Shown one piece after another: positions 1 through 7,848 of a stretch of 10,111 nucleotides of DNA (position 1 is its first letter; every line of letters begins with the position of its first letter). This DNA is from JALQTD01 sp965657495 (GTDB lineage Bacteria; Bacteroidota; Bacteroidia; Flavobacteriales_D; Sanyastnellaceae). Position numbers and translations under genes: made by a program. The notes under the pieces are model-generated. The model saw nothing but the letters and a program-made list of their open reading frames with translations, was not told where the DNA came from and did no database searches. The stretch spans positions 1 through 10,111 of the forward strand of contig CBFHPD010000217.1 of assembly GCA_965657495.1 (NCBI GenBank). Direction: 5' to 3'.

Positions 1-12
1 ACGGTTGATCCC

Positions 13-33
13 GGTTGCAATGGGCAACCTTTT
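13..33 (+). terminator. Possible intrinsic terminator at the left edge
   Basis: A perfect 6-bp stem (GGTTGC at 13-18 paired with GCAACC at 24-29) encloses a 5-base loop and is followed directly by TTTT (30-33). That is the layout of a rho-independent terminator reading on the + strand. It would end a transcript entering from the left of the window. The stem is short and the T-run has only four bases, so it may be weak or a chance match. No coding region ending just before it is visible. Confidence 0.35.
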
Positions 34-670
34 GCACCTGGAAACGGCTGGTCACTTCCTTCCCTGGTGTTGCATGTACAACGTGCCGGGCACCGATTAT
101 TTGCCACAGCCCATGCCGATAAAATCCCCACCTTTCAGCCGCTTGCAACCGACCTGCCCAACACGCCGCACGCATCCGTCCACTACACCCCCCCCCGATG
201 ACCTCAACCACTGAATGCGCCAACGGCACAACCCGCATGCGCATCGATTGAATACGGACAGGCACCGCACTGTTCCGATTTGAAGTCTCCTCCATGGTCA
301 AAGGTGGCTTGGACTCGGCGGTTCAGGTAGAGTGACCAAAACTTGCGAGAAGGGGCAATTCGGGCAGAGTGGAGCTGAAAATTCTCTAAAAATGATTCCG
401 ATTTTCCCGCTACAATACCTGCACAATTCGTCGATTGCACCTTTCAGGTAGGTTGCGCTGCATCCCGCGCAACCGTTCAAACACACCGGAAAAAATATCG
501 TGTACTCATGACCCATGTGGGCGTTGTGTTGTTCTGAAAAGAGGCGTAAACCGGCCGCCGGGGTTATTTTGCGCCTTCGCTGAGCTTGCGGAATTGGTTC
601 GCTGCTGTCGCGGAGGGAACCTGCCGAGCGACCGGGGCGAGCACCACACCAAACCTACGACCACGTTGAA
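34..670 (+). promoter_or_regulatory. Gene-free upstream region of the operon
   Basis: About 640 bases without a convincing gene on either strand. The short open frames here give protein sequences rich in Cys, Pro and Arg with no recognisable domain. The stretch is less GC-biased than the genes, carries a nine-C run (188-196), and contains an AT-rich tract at about 377-416 that includes TACAAT (411-416), one mismatch from a sigma-70 -10 box. I could not pair that box with a good -35, nor find a clean Bacteroidota-type TTG / TAnnTTTG promoter. The operon promoter probably lies here because all genes downstream are packed together, but its position is uncertain. Confidence 0.4.
451..474. repeat. 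Perfect 8-bp inverted repeat in the leader
   Basis: GGTTGCGC (451-458) and GCGCAACC (467-474) are exact reverse complements separated by eight bases. The dyad is about 200 bp upstream of the first start codon and downstream of the AT-rich tract. No T-run follows on either strand, so it is not a standard terminator. It could be a repressor or activator operator, or, if transcription starts near 420, a hairpin in the 5' leader. The inverted repeat is directly visible; its function is inference. Confidence 0.5.
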
Positions 671-3600
671 ATGAGCGATACCGTCCAACGCAAACCCATC
701 TACCTCGGGCAACAGCCCTTCCAATCGTCGAGCGCCTCCGCACAGGGCGAAGAAGTAACCCGTGACGGGCAGATCTACTACAAGATTGCAGCCGTCAACC
801 GGATGCGGCCTTTTTTCATGAGCATCGTGAGCCATTCGGACCACTGGATGTTTCTGGCCAGCAACGGCGGATTGTCCGCCGGAAGGGTCAACAGCGACTT
901 CGCCTTGTTCCCTTACTACACCGACGACAAGATCACCGAATCGGCCGAACACACTGGCAGCAAGACCGTCGTGCTCGTCGAATCGGGCGACCGGCAGTTG
1001 CTGTGGCAGCCGTTCTCCGACCAGCATCACGGGGTGTACCGCATCGAGCGCAACCTCTACAAGAACGCTTACGGCAACAAGGTCACCTTCGAGGAGGTGA
1101 ACCACGACCTCGGGCTGACGTTCAGCTACGAATGGGCCTCGAGCGAACGCTACGGATTCGTGCGTCAGGCGCGGCTCTTCAACGACGGGGCTCACGCAAC
1201 CCGGGTCAGCGTGCTCGATGGCATCCAGAACGTGCTGCCCTACGGGGTGCCGGAAGGGTTGCAGCGCGGCAGCAGCAACCTCGTGGACGCGTACAAGAAG
1301 TGCGAATTGGAGGAGGGCAACCTCGGGGTGTACGCGCTGAGCGCCATCATTTCAGACAAGGCGGAGCCGAGCGAGTCGTTGAAGGCGAACGTGGTTTGGT
1401 CCATCGGATTTGACCAGCCCACCGTGCTCCTGTCGTCGCGGCAAGTGAACGGGTTCAAGGCGGGCGAGGTGCCCACCACCGAGGTCGATGTCAAGGCCGA
1501 ACGCGGCGCTTACTTCATTCAAGAAGCCTTCGAACTCGCCGCGGGCGCGAGCAAGGACTGGATGATGGTGGCGAACCTCGGGCAAACCATCCGGGGCGTG
1601 GTACGCCTGAAGCGCGACCTGCAGCAACCCGCACAGCTGCTCGGCGAAGTGCGAGCGGACATCGAGGCCGGCACCGACCACCTCATCGAACTGGTGGCTG
1701 CGAGCGACGGGTTGCAACTCACCGCCGACCGCCGCCGGAACATCCGCCACTTCGCCAACACGATGTTCAACATCATGCGCGGCGGCATCTTCGACGAGAA
1801 CTACACCATCGAGCGGGCGGATTTCATGGCCTACATCGACCGGGCGAACCACAAGGTGTACTTCAAGAAGGAGGCGCTGATGGCGGGGTGGCCGGAGAAA
1901 TTCGATTTGGCCTTCCTCCAAGAGCAAGCAGGGCAGGACGACGACCTCAACTTCCAACGGCTTTGCGCGGAATACCTGCCGCTCAAGTTCAGCCGGCGGC
2001 ACGGCGACCCCAGCCGCCCCTGGAACCGCTTCTCCATCAACCTCCGCAACGAAGACGACGGCTCGAAAATCCTCGACTACCAAGGGAACTGGCGCGACAT
2101 CTTCCAAAATTGGGAAGCCCTCGTCCACGCCTACCCCGAGTTCATCGAGGGCATGATCTTCAAGTTCCTCAACGCCACCACCTTCGACGGCTACAACCCG
2201 TACCGCGTGTTCAAGGACGGCTTTGAGTGGGAGACCATCGAACCGGACAACCCGTGGTCGTACATCGGCTACTGGGGCGACCACCAAATCATCTACCTCC
2301 TCAAATTCCTCGAATTCCTCCGCGACTACTACCCGGAGAAGCTGGAGCAGTATTTCGACAACGACTCCTTCGTCTACGCGAACGTCCCCTACCGCATCAA
2401 GCCCTACGACGCACTGCTCGAAGACCCGAAAAACACCATCGACTTCGACCACGCCCGCGAGGAGAAAATCGGCTTCAAGAAGGAGGAAATCGGCGGCGAT
2501 GGCGCGCTCCTTCGCGAGGCCCACGTCTTCATCTACAAGGTGAATTTCGTCGAGAAAATCATGGCCACGATGCTGGCGAAGGTGGCGAATTTCATCCCGG
2601 AGGGCGGGATTTGGATGAACACCCAGCGCCCGGAGTGGAACGATGCGAACAACGCGCTGGTGGGCAACGGCGTGTCGATGGTGACGCTCTACTACCTGCG
2701 CCGTTTCCTCGTTTATTTCCAGGATGTTTTAGGCCAAACCCGCCACGAAGAGGTCCAAATCTCCGAGGAACTTCTCGCCTGTTTCACCCGCATGCACGCG
2801 GCCCTCGGCAACCCGATTGAACCCATTTCCAACGCGGACCGGCGTTCCCTCCTCGACGGCCTCGGCCGCGCCGCAAGCGACTACCGCCAAAAGATCTACA
2901 ACGAGGACTTCTCGGGCCGGAAATCGGCGCTGCGGCTTGCGGATTTGAAGGCGTTTGTGGATTTGGCCTTGGAACACCTCGAGCATTCCATCCGGGCGAA
3001 CAAGCGCCCCGACGGCCTGTACCACGCGTACAACCTGATGACGGTGGAGCCCGACGGCGGCATTGCGATCACCTACCTGCCCGAGATGCTCGAGGGCCAG
3101 GTCGCGGTCCTGAGTTCTGGATTGCTCGACGCCACCGAGAGCCTCCAAGTGCTCGACGCCCTGAAGGCCAGCGCCCTGTTCCGCGAGGACCAGTACAGCT
3201 ACGTGCTCTACCCGGACAAGGAGCTGCCGCGGTTCTTGGCGAAAAACAACCTCGATCCGGCGGCCGTATCGGCCAACCCGCTGCTTGCCCAGCTCGTGGC
3301 TGACGGCAACTTCGACATCGTGACGAAGGACTGCATGGGCGGCTTCCACTTCAACGGCAACTTCAACAACGGCAACGCCTTGAAAGCCGCCCTGCGCGCA
3401 CTCCCCCGTTCCTATGAAGGACTCGTGGCGTCAAGCGCCGCGCAGGTCGAAGCGCTGTACGAAGCGACCTTCAACCACAAATCGTTCACCGGACGGTCGG
3501 GCACGTTCTTCGGGTACGAAGGGCTCGGCTCGATTTACTGGCACATGGTCTCTAAGCTGCGACTCGCCGTGTTCGAAGTGACGAAGGGCGCCCTCGAGCA

Positions 3601-4120
3601 AGGGGCTTCGGCCGAAGTCGTGGGGCGGCTGTTCGACCACTACTTCGAAATCAACGCCGGCATCGGCGCGCACAAATCGCCGGAGTTGTACGGCGCCTTC
3701 CCTACCGACCCGTACTCGCACACCCCGGGCGGCAAGGGCGCGCAACAACCGGGCATGACCGGCCAAGTCAAGGAGGACCTGTTGTGCCGGTTCGGCGAAC
3801 TCGGGGTGCGCGTGGCCGACGGGCTGCTCCAATTCGACCGCGCCCTCATGCACGAAGGCGAATTCCTGACCGAGGCGGCGACCTTCGAATACGTGAACGT
3901 GCGGCAGGAACGCCGGAGCATTGCGCTTGATGCGGGCAGTTTGGCCTACACGGTTTGCCAAGTGCCGGTGGTGCACCTGCGCGGGGACGCGCCCGCAATC
4001 GAAGTCGCCTTCACCGACGGCCGCACCGAGCGCATCGCCGGCAACGCACTCACCCGCGAACTGAGCTGCGAAATCTTCCGCCGCTCACACGCCATCGCAC
4101 AACTCACGGTCACCGCCTGA
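671..4120 (+). CDS. Clan GH-Q glucan phosphorylase, probably GH149 beta-1,3-oligoglucan phosphorylase
   Basis: A 1149-residue protein with no signal peptide, so probably cytoplasmic. Phosphorylases of families GH94, GH149 and GH161 cleave beta-glucans with phosphate and release glucose-1-phosphate. Visible landmarks match that plan: an N-terminal beta-rich part (about 1-340), a central alpha-barrel with GNWRD (472-476) and YWGDHQ (534-539), then PEWND with Asp658 placed like the catalytic acid in the GH94 motif DWND. Downstream are GRSGTFFGYEG (941-951) and YSHTPGGKGAQQPGMTGQ (about 1015-1032), the kind of His/Gln/Gly/Thr-rich segment expected around phosphate. The great length and the GH17/GH30 neighbours favour GH149 over GH94. 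I could not align it to a reference, so the family number is inferred. The start ATG at 671 has no Shine-Dalgarno; the first residues are polar and the stop is 3 bp before the next gene. It is probably the first gene of the operon. Confidence 0.7.
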   Translation: MSDTVQRKPIYLGQQPFQSSSASAQGEEVTRDGQIYYKIAAVNRMRPFFMSIVSHSDHWMFLASNGGLSAGRVNSDFALFPYYTDDKITESAEHTGSKTVVLVESGDRQLLWQPFSDQHHGVYRIERNLYKNAYGNKVTFEEVNHDLGLTFSYEWASSERYGFVRQARLFNDGAHATRVSVLDGIQNVLPYGVPEGLQRGSSNLVDAYKKCELEEGNLGVYALSAIISDKAEPSESLKANVVWSIGFDQPTVLLSSRQVNGFKAGEVPTTEVDVKAERGAYFIQEAFELAAGASKDWMMVANLGQTIRGVVRLKRDLQQPAQLLGEVRADIEAGTDHLIELVAASDGLQLTADRRRNIRHFANTMFNIMRGGIFDENYTIERADFMAYIDRANHKVYFKKEALMAGWPEKFDLAFLQEQAGQDDDLNFQRLCAEYLPLKFSRRHGDPSRPWNRFSINLRNEDDGSKILDYQGNWRDIFQNWEALVHAYPEFIEGMIFKFLNATTFDGYNPYRVFKDGFEWETIEPDNPWSYIGYWGDHQIIYLLKFLEFLRDYYPEKLEQYFDNDSFVYANVPYRIKPYDALLEDPKNTIDFDHAREEKIGFKKEEIGGDGALLREAHVFIYKVNFVEKIMATMLAKVANFIPEGGIWMNTQRPEWNDANNALVGNGVSMVTLYYLRRFLVYFQDVLGQTRHEEVQISEELLACFTRMHAALGNPIEPISNADRRSLLDGLGRAASDYRQKIYNEDFSGRKSALRLADLKAFVDLALEHLEHSIRANKRPDGLYHAYNLMTVEPDGGIAITYLPEMLEGQVAVLSSGLLDATESLQVLDALKASALFREDQYSYVLYPDKELPRFLAKNNLDPAAVSANPLLAQLVADGNFDIVTKDCMGGFHFNGNFNNGNALKAALRALPRSYEGLVASSAAQVEALYEATFNHKSFTGRSGTFFGYEGLGSIYWHMVSKLRLAVFEVTKGALEQGASAEVVGRLFDHYFEINAGIGAHKSPELYGAFPTDPYSHTPGGKGAQQPGMTGQVKEDLLCRFGELGVRVADGLLQFDRALMHEGEFLTEAATFEYVNVRQERRSIALDAGSLAYTVCQVPVVHLRGDAPAIEVAFTDGRTERIAGNALTRELSCEIFRRSHAIAQLTVTA

Positions 4121-4123
4121 TCC

Positions 4124-5386
4124 ATGTGGTCTTTTTCACCCCCCCGCATCGCACGGCGCGCCCGCACAACGGGCTTCCTTACTATACTTGTGATTGCTGC
4201 CGCTTGCGGGAACCCAAACGAACACCAAACCATGCACACTCCATCGGCATCTGAACTGTTGGGCAACCCCGATTACCCCGCCATCTCTTTCGGCGGCTAC
4301 CGGAGCGTGAGCCGTTCTGAGCAGCCGACCGTTGCTCAACTCAAGGAGGACCTGCGCATCGTTCACGCCATGGGCATCCGCTTCTTGCGGACGTACAACG
4401 TGCAACTGCCCCACGCCGCGAACGTGGTGAAAGCCATCCACGAAATGAAGCAGGCCGACCCGGCCTTTGAGATGTACGTCATGCTGGGCGCTTGGATCGA
4501 TTGCGCGGGGGCTTGGACCGACGCCCCCAACCACACAGAACAAGATTTCGAATCGAACGAGGCCGAGGTGGAACGCGCGGTGGCCCTCGCCCAGCAATAC
4601 CCCGACATCATCAAGGTCATCGCGGTCGGGAACGAAGCGATGGTCCACTGGGCCGCCTCGTATTTCGTGGAGCCGGGGGTCATCCTCCACTGGGTGAACC
4701 ACTTGCAGGCCTTGAAGGCGGACGGCACGCTGCCGGCGGACCTGTGGATCACGAGTTCCGACAACTTCGCCTCGTGGGGCGGAGGGGGCGCGGAGTACCA
4801 CAAGCCGGATTTGAAGGCCCTGGTCGAGGCGGTGGATTACGTGTCGGCGCACACGTACCCGTTCCATGACACGCACTACAATCCGGTGTTTTGGAAGGAG
4901 GACGAGGGGGACGAGGAAGGCGTGGTGGAGCGGGCGATGGAGCGGGCTTTGGCCTATTCCCAAAACCAGTACCAGCAAGTCGTGAACTACGTCCACCGCA
5001 TCGACCCCAACAAGCCCGTGCACATCGGCGAAACCGGCTGGGCGAGCCTCTCCGACGGCCTCTACGGCCCCGAGGGCTCGCGGGCGGCCGACGAATACAA
5101 GCAGGCCCTGTTCTACCGCGGCATGCGGGAGTGGACGCAAAGCGCCGGCATCAGCTGCTTCTACTTCGAAGCGTTTGACGAGCCGTGGAAGAGCGCAGCG
5201 AACCCCACTGATTCGGAGAACCACTTCGGGCTGTTCACGGTGGAAGGCGAAGCGAAGTACGCGCTGTGGCCGCTGGTGGAGGAGGGCGTCTTCGACGGCT
5301 TGACCCGCGGGGGCAAGGCCATCCAGCCCACGTATTCCGGAGAACGCGCGTTGCTCGACCGCCACGTATTGAACCCCGCCCCATGA
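4124..5386 (+). CDS. GH17 beta-1,3-glucan-active lipoprotein
   Basis: A 420-residue GH17-type glycoside hydrolase (clan GH-A TIM barrel). The family hydrolyses, and in some bacteria transglycosylates, beta-1,3-glucans. The N terminus has basic residues (Arg8-Arg14), a hydrophobic stretch (about 17-27) and Cys28 in an IAAAC context, which indicates lipidation and membrane attachment. VGNEAM places the acid/base at Glu171 and IGETGW the nucleophile at Glu303; FDEPWK near residue 345 is a further family-like motif. An acidic stretch (about 258-265, KEDEGDEE) and the helix after it form an insertion absent from the second GH17 in this window. Start 4124 is chosen because it includes the signal peptide; Met37 would remove it. 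The gene begins 3 bp after the phosphorylase stop and its TGA overlaps the next ATG. Whether it acts as an endo-enzyme, an exo-enzyme or a transglycosylase cannot be read from sequence. Confidence 0.85.
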   Translation: MWSFSPPRIARRARTTGFLTILVIAAACGNPNEHQTMHTPSASELLGNPDYPAISFGGYRSVSRSEQPTVAQLKEDLRIVHAMGIRFLRTYNVQLPHAANVVKAIHEMKQADPAFEMYVMLGAWIDCAGAWTDAPNHTEQDFESNEAEVERAVALAQQYPDIIKVIAVGNEAMVHWAASYFVEPGVILHWVNHLQALKADGTLPADLWITSSDNFASWGGGGAEYHKPDLKALVEAVDYVSAHTYPFHDTHYNPVFWKEDEGDEEGVVERAMERALAYSQNQYQQVVNYVHRIDPNKPVHIGETGWASLSDGLYGPEGSRAADEYKQALFYRGMREWTQSAGISCFYFEAFDEPWKSAANPTDSENHFGLFTVEGEAKYALWPLVEEGVFDGLTRGGKAIQPTYSGERALLDRHVLNPAP

Positions 5387-7848
5387 TGACTGCTCGCACA
5401 CCCCTTTTGTTGTTGCTGTTTTTAAGCCTGTTCGCTTGCACGTCCGGTCCGCAGCGCGAAGTGCGGGTCGAGAACGGTCGGCTCCATACCGCTGCCGGCG
5501 AGTACTTCATTCGGGGGGTGTGCTACCATCCTGTGCCCATCGGCACGGACAAGCGGAGCTTTGAATCGCTGACGCGGGATTTGGCCTTGATGCAGGACTT
5601 GGGGGTCAACACCATCCGCGTGTACGAGCCCATCGAATCGGAAGCGGTGCTCGATGAGATCCATGCAGCGGGGATTTCGGTGATTGTAGGGATTGGGTAC
5701 AACCAAAACGGCGTCTACGATCTGCAATCGGGCACCTACCTCGATTACATCGAGCGGTTCAAATCGCACCCCGCCATCTTGCTGTGGGAACTGGGCAACG
5801 AATACAACTTCCACAAGGAGTGGTTTGGTGGGACGTTGGACGTGTGGTACGAGACCCTGCGCGACGCTTCAGCGACCATCCAAGCGGTGGACCCGCACCA
5901 TCCGGTGTCCACGGCCCACGGCGAATTGCCGGAAAAGGAGTTGATTGATGAGCTGACCGACATCGACTTGTGGGGGCTGAACGTGTACCGGTGGGACGTT
6001 TCCTACACCGCAGCCATGGACTTTGCCAAGCTCAGCGGCAAGCCCATGTACTTTTCCGAAATTGGCGCCGACGCCTACATGTCGACCGCCTCTCTGGGCT
6101 ACGCGCAAGGCGTGAATGAGCGCGCCCAAGCCGACGCCACCCGCGCGTTGCTGGAGCCGCTGTTTACGGACTCGGTGCCCTGTACTGGCGCCACCGTGTT
6201 CTCCTTCACCGACGGTTGGTGGAAAGCGGGGCGGCTGGACGTGCAAGACGCAGGCGGGGTGGCCCCGGCGAGCAGCGGGGTGCCGTACGACAGCGATGCC
6301 AACGAGGAGCACTGGGGTTTGGTCGACATCCACCGCAATCCGAAAGAAGCCTACCACGTCGTGAAGTCCATCTTTCAAAACAACACTGCTGGCATGCCGG
6401 ACAAAACAGTTGAAGTCTACGAAACCTCGCGCCACGGGGGGCGGTTCCACGCCGTCGACCCCGCCGATGTGGACCGTTGGAACGCTGCAAAAGCAGAAGA
6501 CGACGTGCACGTGCGCGTGGATCGGAGCTTGAGGAAGCAGCACATCGAAGGGTTTGGGGGGTCGTTCACCGATGCGTCGGCCTACCTCGTGCACCAGCTG
6601 AGCGAAGGACAACGCGCCCGCATCATGGAGGCGTACTTCGCCGAGGACGGGGCGAACTACAGCCTGACCCGCACGCACATGAACTCGTGCGACTTCTCGC
6701 GCTTCCACTACAGCTCTGCACCGGTGGAAGGCGACCTGGATCTCGCGCATTTCACCATGGAACAGGACCTCGAGTACTTGTTCCCGATGATCCACATGGC
6801 CCAAGAGGTTTCGAAGGAAGGTTTCCACCTCATCGCCTCGCCGTGGACCGCTCCGCCGTGGATGAAGGACAACAACGATTGGGTCGGTGGGCACCTCCGC
6901 CCGGAGATGCAACCCACCTGGGCGCAATTCTTTGTCAAATACGCGGAGGCGTGCAAGGCGCACGGCATTCCGCTTTGGGGCTTCACCGTTGAAAATGAGC
7001 CGCATGGCAACGGCGACAACTGGGAGAGCATGCTGTACGCGCCGGATGAGATGACCGCGTTTGTGCGCGAGCATTTGGGCCCGGCGCTCGAAGGGAATGG
7101 CTTGGGCGCTTTGAAGGTCCTCGGGTATGACCAAAACCGAGCTGGCCTCGATGAATGGACGGCCTCGATGTACCGCGACGCCGAGAGCGCGAAGTACTTC
7201 GACGGCACCGCCATCCACTGGTACGAAAGCACGTACGAGATCTTCGCGGACGACCTCGAGCGCGCCCACGACAAGGCGCCGGAGAAGCTCATCATCGAAA
7301 CCGAGGGGTGCATCGACGCGGAAGTGCCGGTTTGGCAAGACGACGACTGGTACTGGCAGAAAGAGGCCACCGACTGGGGCTTCACGTGGCGCGAGGCCGA
7401 AAAGAAATACCTGCACCCCAAGTATTCCCCGGTACACCGCTACGCCCGGGACATCATCGGCTGCCTCAACCACTGGGTGAACGGCTGGGTTGATTGGAAC
7501 ATGGTGCTCGACCGCCAGGGCGGTCCCAACTGGTTCGAAAACTGGTGCATCGCTCCCGTCATCGTGGACCCCGAGCAAGACGAGGTGTACTTCACGCCGC
7601 TCTACGACGTGATGTGCCACTTCAGCAAGTTCATTCGGCCGGGAGCAACGGTGCTCGCGACCGAAAGCAGCGACGCCGAAGTGCTCGCTGTGGCCGTCGA
7701 AACGCCGGAAGGCGGATCCGTGGTCGTTTGCTTCAACCCCACGGATACCCCGCGCACCGTGCGCATCGAAGGCCTCACCGGCGACGACGTCCGCGTGACC
7801 CTCGGACCCCAATGTTTGCAAACCATCGTCCTGAACGCACATGGATAA
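5383..7848 (+). CDS. Two-domain lipoprotein: GH2-like TIM barrel fused to GH30
   Basis: An 821-residue protein. Residues 1-18 are a signal peptide (Leu8-Leu12 run, LFAC) with Cys19 as the likely lipidated residue. Domain 1 (about 25-330) is a clan GH-A barrel: RGVCYHP, VNTIRVYEP, LLWELGNE (acid/base candidate Glu140), YFSEIGAD (nucleophile candidate Glu226), and an exit WGLVDIHRNPKEAYH like the end of GH2 barrels. The jelly-roll and Ig-like domains usual before a GH2 barrel are missing, so related GH-A families such as GH5 or GH72 remain possible. Domain 2 (about 340-821) is GH30: EGFGGSFTDA, SPWTAPPWMK, TVENEP (acid/base Glu539), ETEGC (nucleophile Glu641) and a C-terminal beta-sandwich. GH30 includes beta-1,6-glucanases and beta-glucosidases, which suits removal of beta-1,6 branches. 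The start ATG (5383) forms ATGA with the upstream stop; a second ATG follows at 5386. An in-frame ATG at 5266 lies inside the GH17 gene and would bury the signal peptide. Confidence 0.85.
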   Translation: MMTARTPLLLLLFLSLFACTSGPQREVRVENGRLHTAAGEYFIRGVCYHPVPIGTDKRSFESLTRDLALMQDLGVNTIRVYEPIESEAVLDEIHAAGISVIVGIGYNQNGVYDLQSGTYLDYIERFKSHPAILLWELGNEYNFHKEWFGGTLDVWYETLRDASATIQAVDPHHPVSTAHGELPEKELIDELTDIDLWGLNVYRWDVSYTAAMDFAKLSGKPMYFSEIGADAYMSTASLGYAQGVNERAQADATRALLEPLFTDSVPCTGATVFSFTDGWWKAGRLDVQDAGGVAPASSGVPYDSDANEEHWGLVDIHRNPKEAYHVVKSIFQNNTAGMPDKTVEVYETSRHGGRFHAVDPADVDRWNAAKAEDDVHVRVDRSLRKQHIEGFGGSFTDASAYLVHQLSEGQRARIMEAYFAEDGANYSLTRTHMNSCDFSRFHYSSAPVEGDLDLAHFTMEQDLEYLFPMIHMAQEVSKEGFHLIASPWTAPPWMKDNNDWVGGHLRPEMQPTWAQFFVKYAEACKAHGIPLWGFTVENEPHGNGDNWESMLYAPDEMTAFVREHLGPALEGNGLGALKVLGYDQNRAGLDEWTASMYRDAESAKYFDGTAIHWYESTYEIFADDLERAHDKAPEKLIIETEGCIDAEVPVWQDDDWYWQKEATDWGFTWREAEKKYLHPKYSPVHRYARDIIGCLNHWVNGWVDWNMVLDRQGGPNWFENWCIAPVIVDPEQDEVYFTPLYDVMCHFSKFIRPGATVLATESSDAEVLAVAVETPEGGSVVVCFNPTDTPRTVRIEGLTGDDVRVTLGPQCLQTIVLNAHG

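Noticed and set aside
188..196. Nine-C homopolymer in the upstream region
   Set aside because: It is not in a gene and not next to a recognised promoter element, so a phase-variation role cannot be supported.
129..447. Direct repeat CACCTTTCAG at 129-138 and 438-447
   Set aside because: A 10-base repeat 309 bp apart is within chance expectation for a 670-base region, and the flanks do not match.
565..571. TATTTTG as a Bacteroidota-type -7 promoter element
   Set aside because: It does not fit TAnnTTTG exactly, and the nearest upstream TTG (529-531) is too far away for the -33 element.
204..674. Several 70-80 codon open frames on both strands in the upstream region
   Set aside because: Cys- and Pro-rich translations with no ribosome-binding context, no domain and mutual overlap; best explained as chance frames in non-coding DNA.
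1352..2524. A 390-codon minus-strand open frame inside the phosphorylase gene
   Set aside because: Sequence dominated by Val, Glu and Leu with no domain signal, and the + strand gene is continuous through it.
4232..4234. Alternative start for the first GH17 gene at Met37
   Set aside because: It would discard a well-formed lipoprotein signal peptide ending at Cys28, and the upstream ATG fits the 3-bp operon spacing.
4136..5401. A 421-codon minus-strand open frame opposite the GH17 lipoprotein gene
   Set aside because: Same cause: antisense of a GC-biased coding region, Val/Arg/His-rich, no recognisable family.
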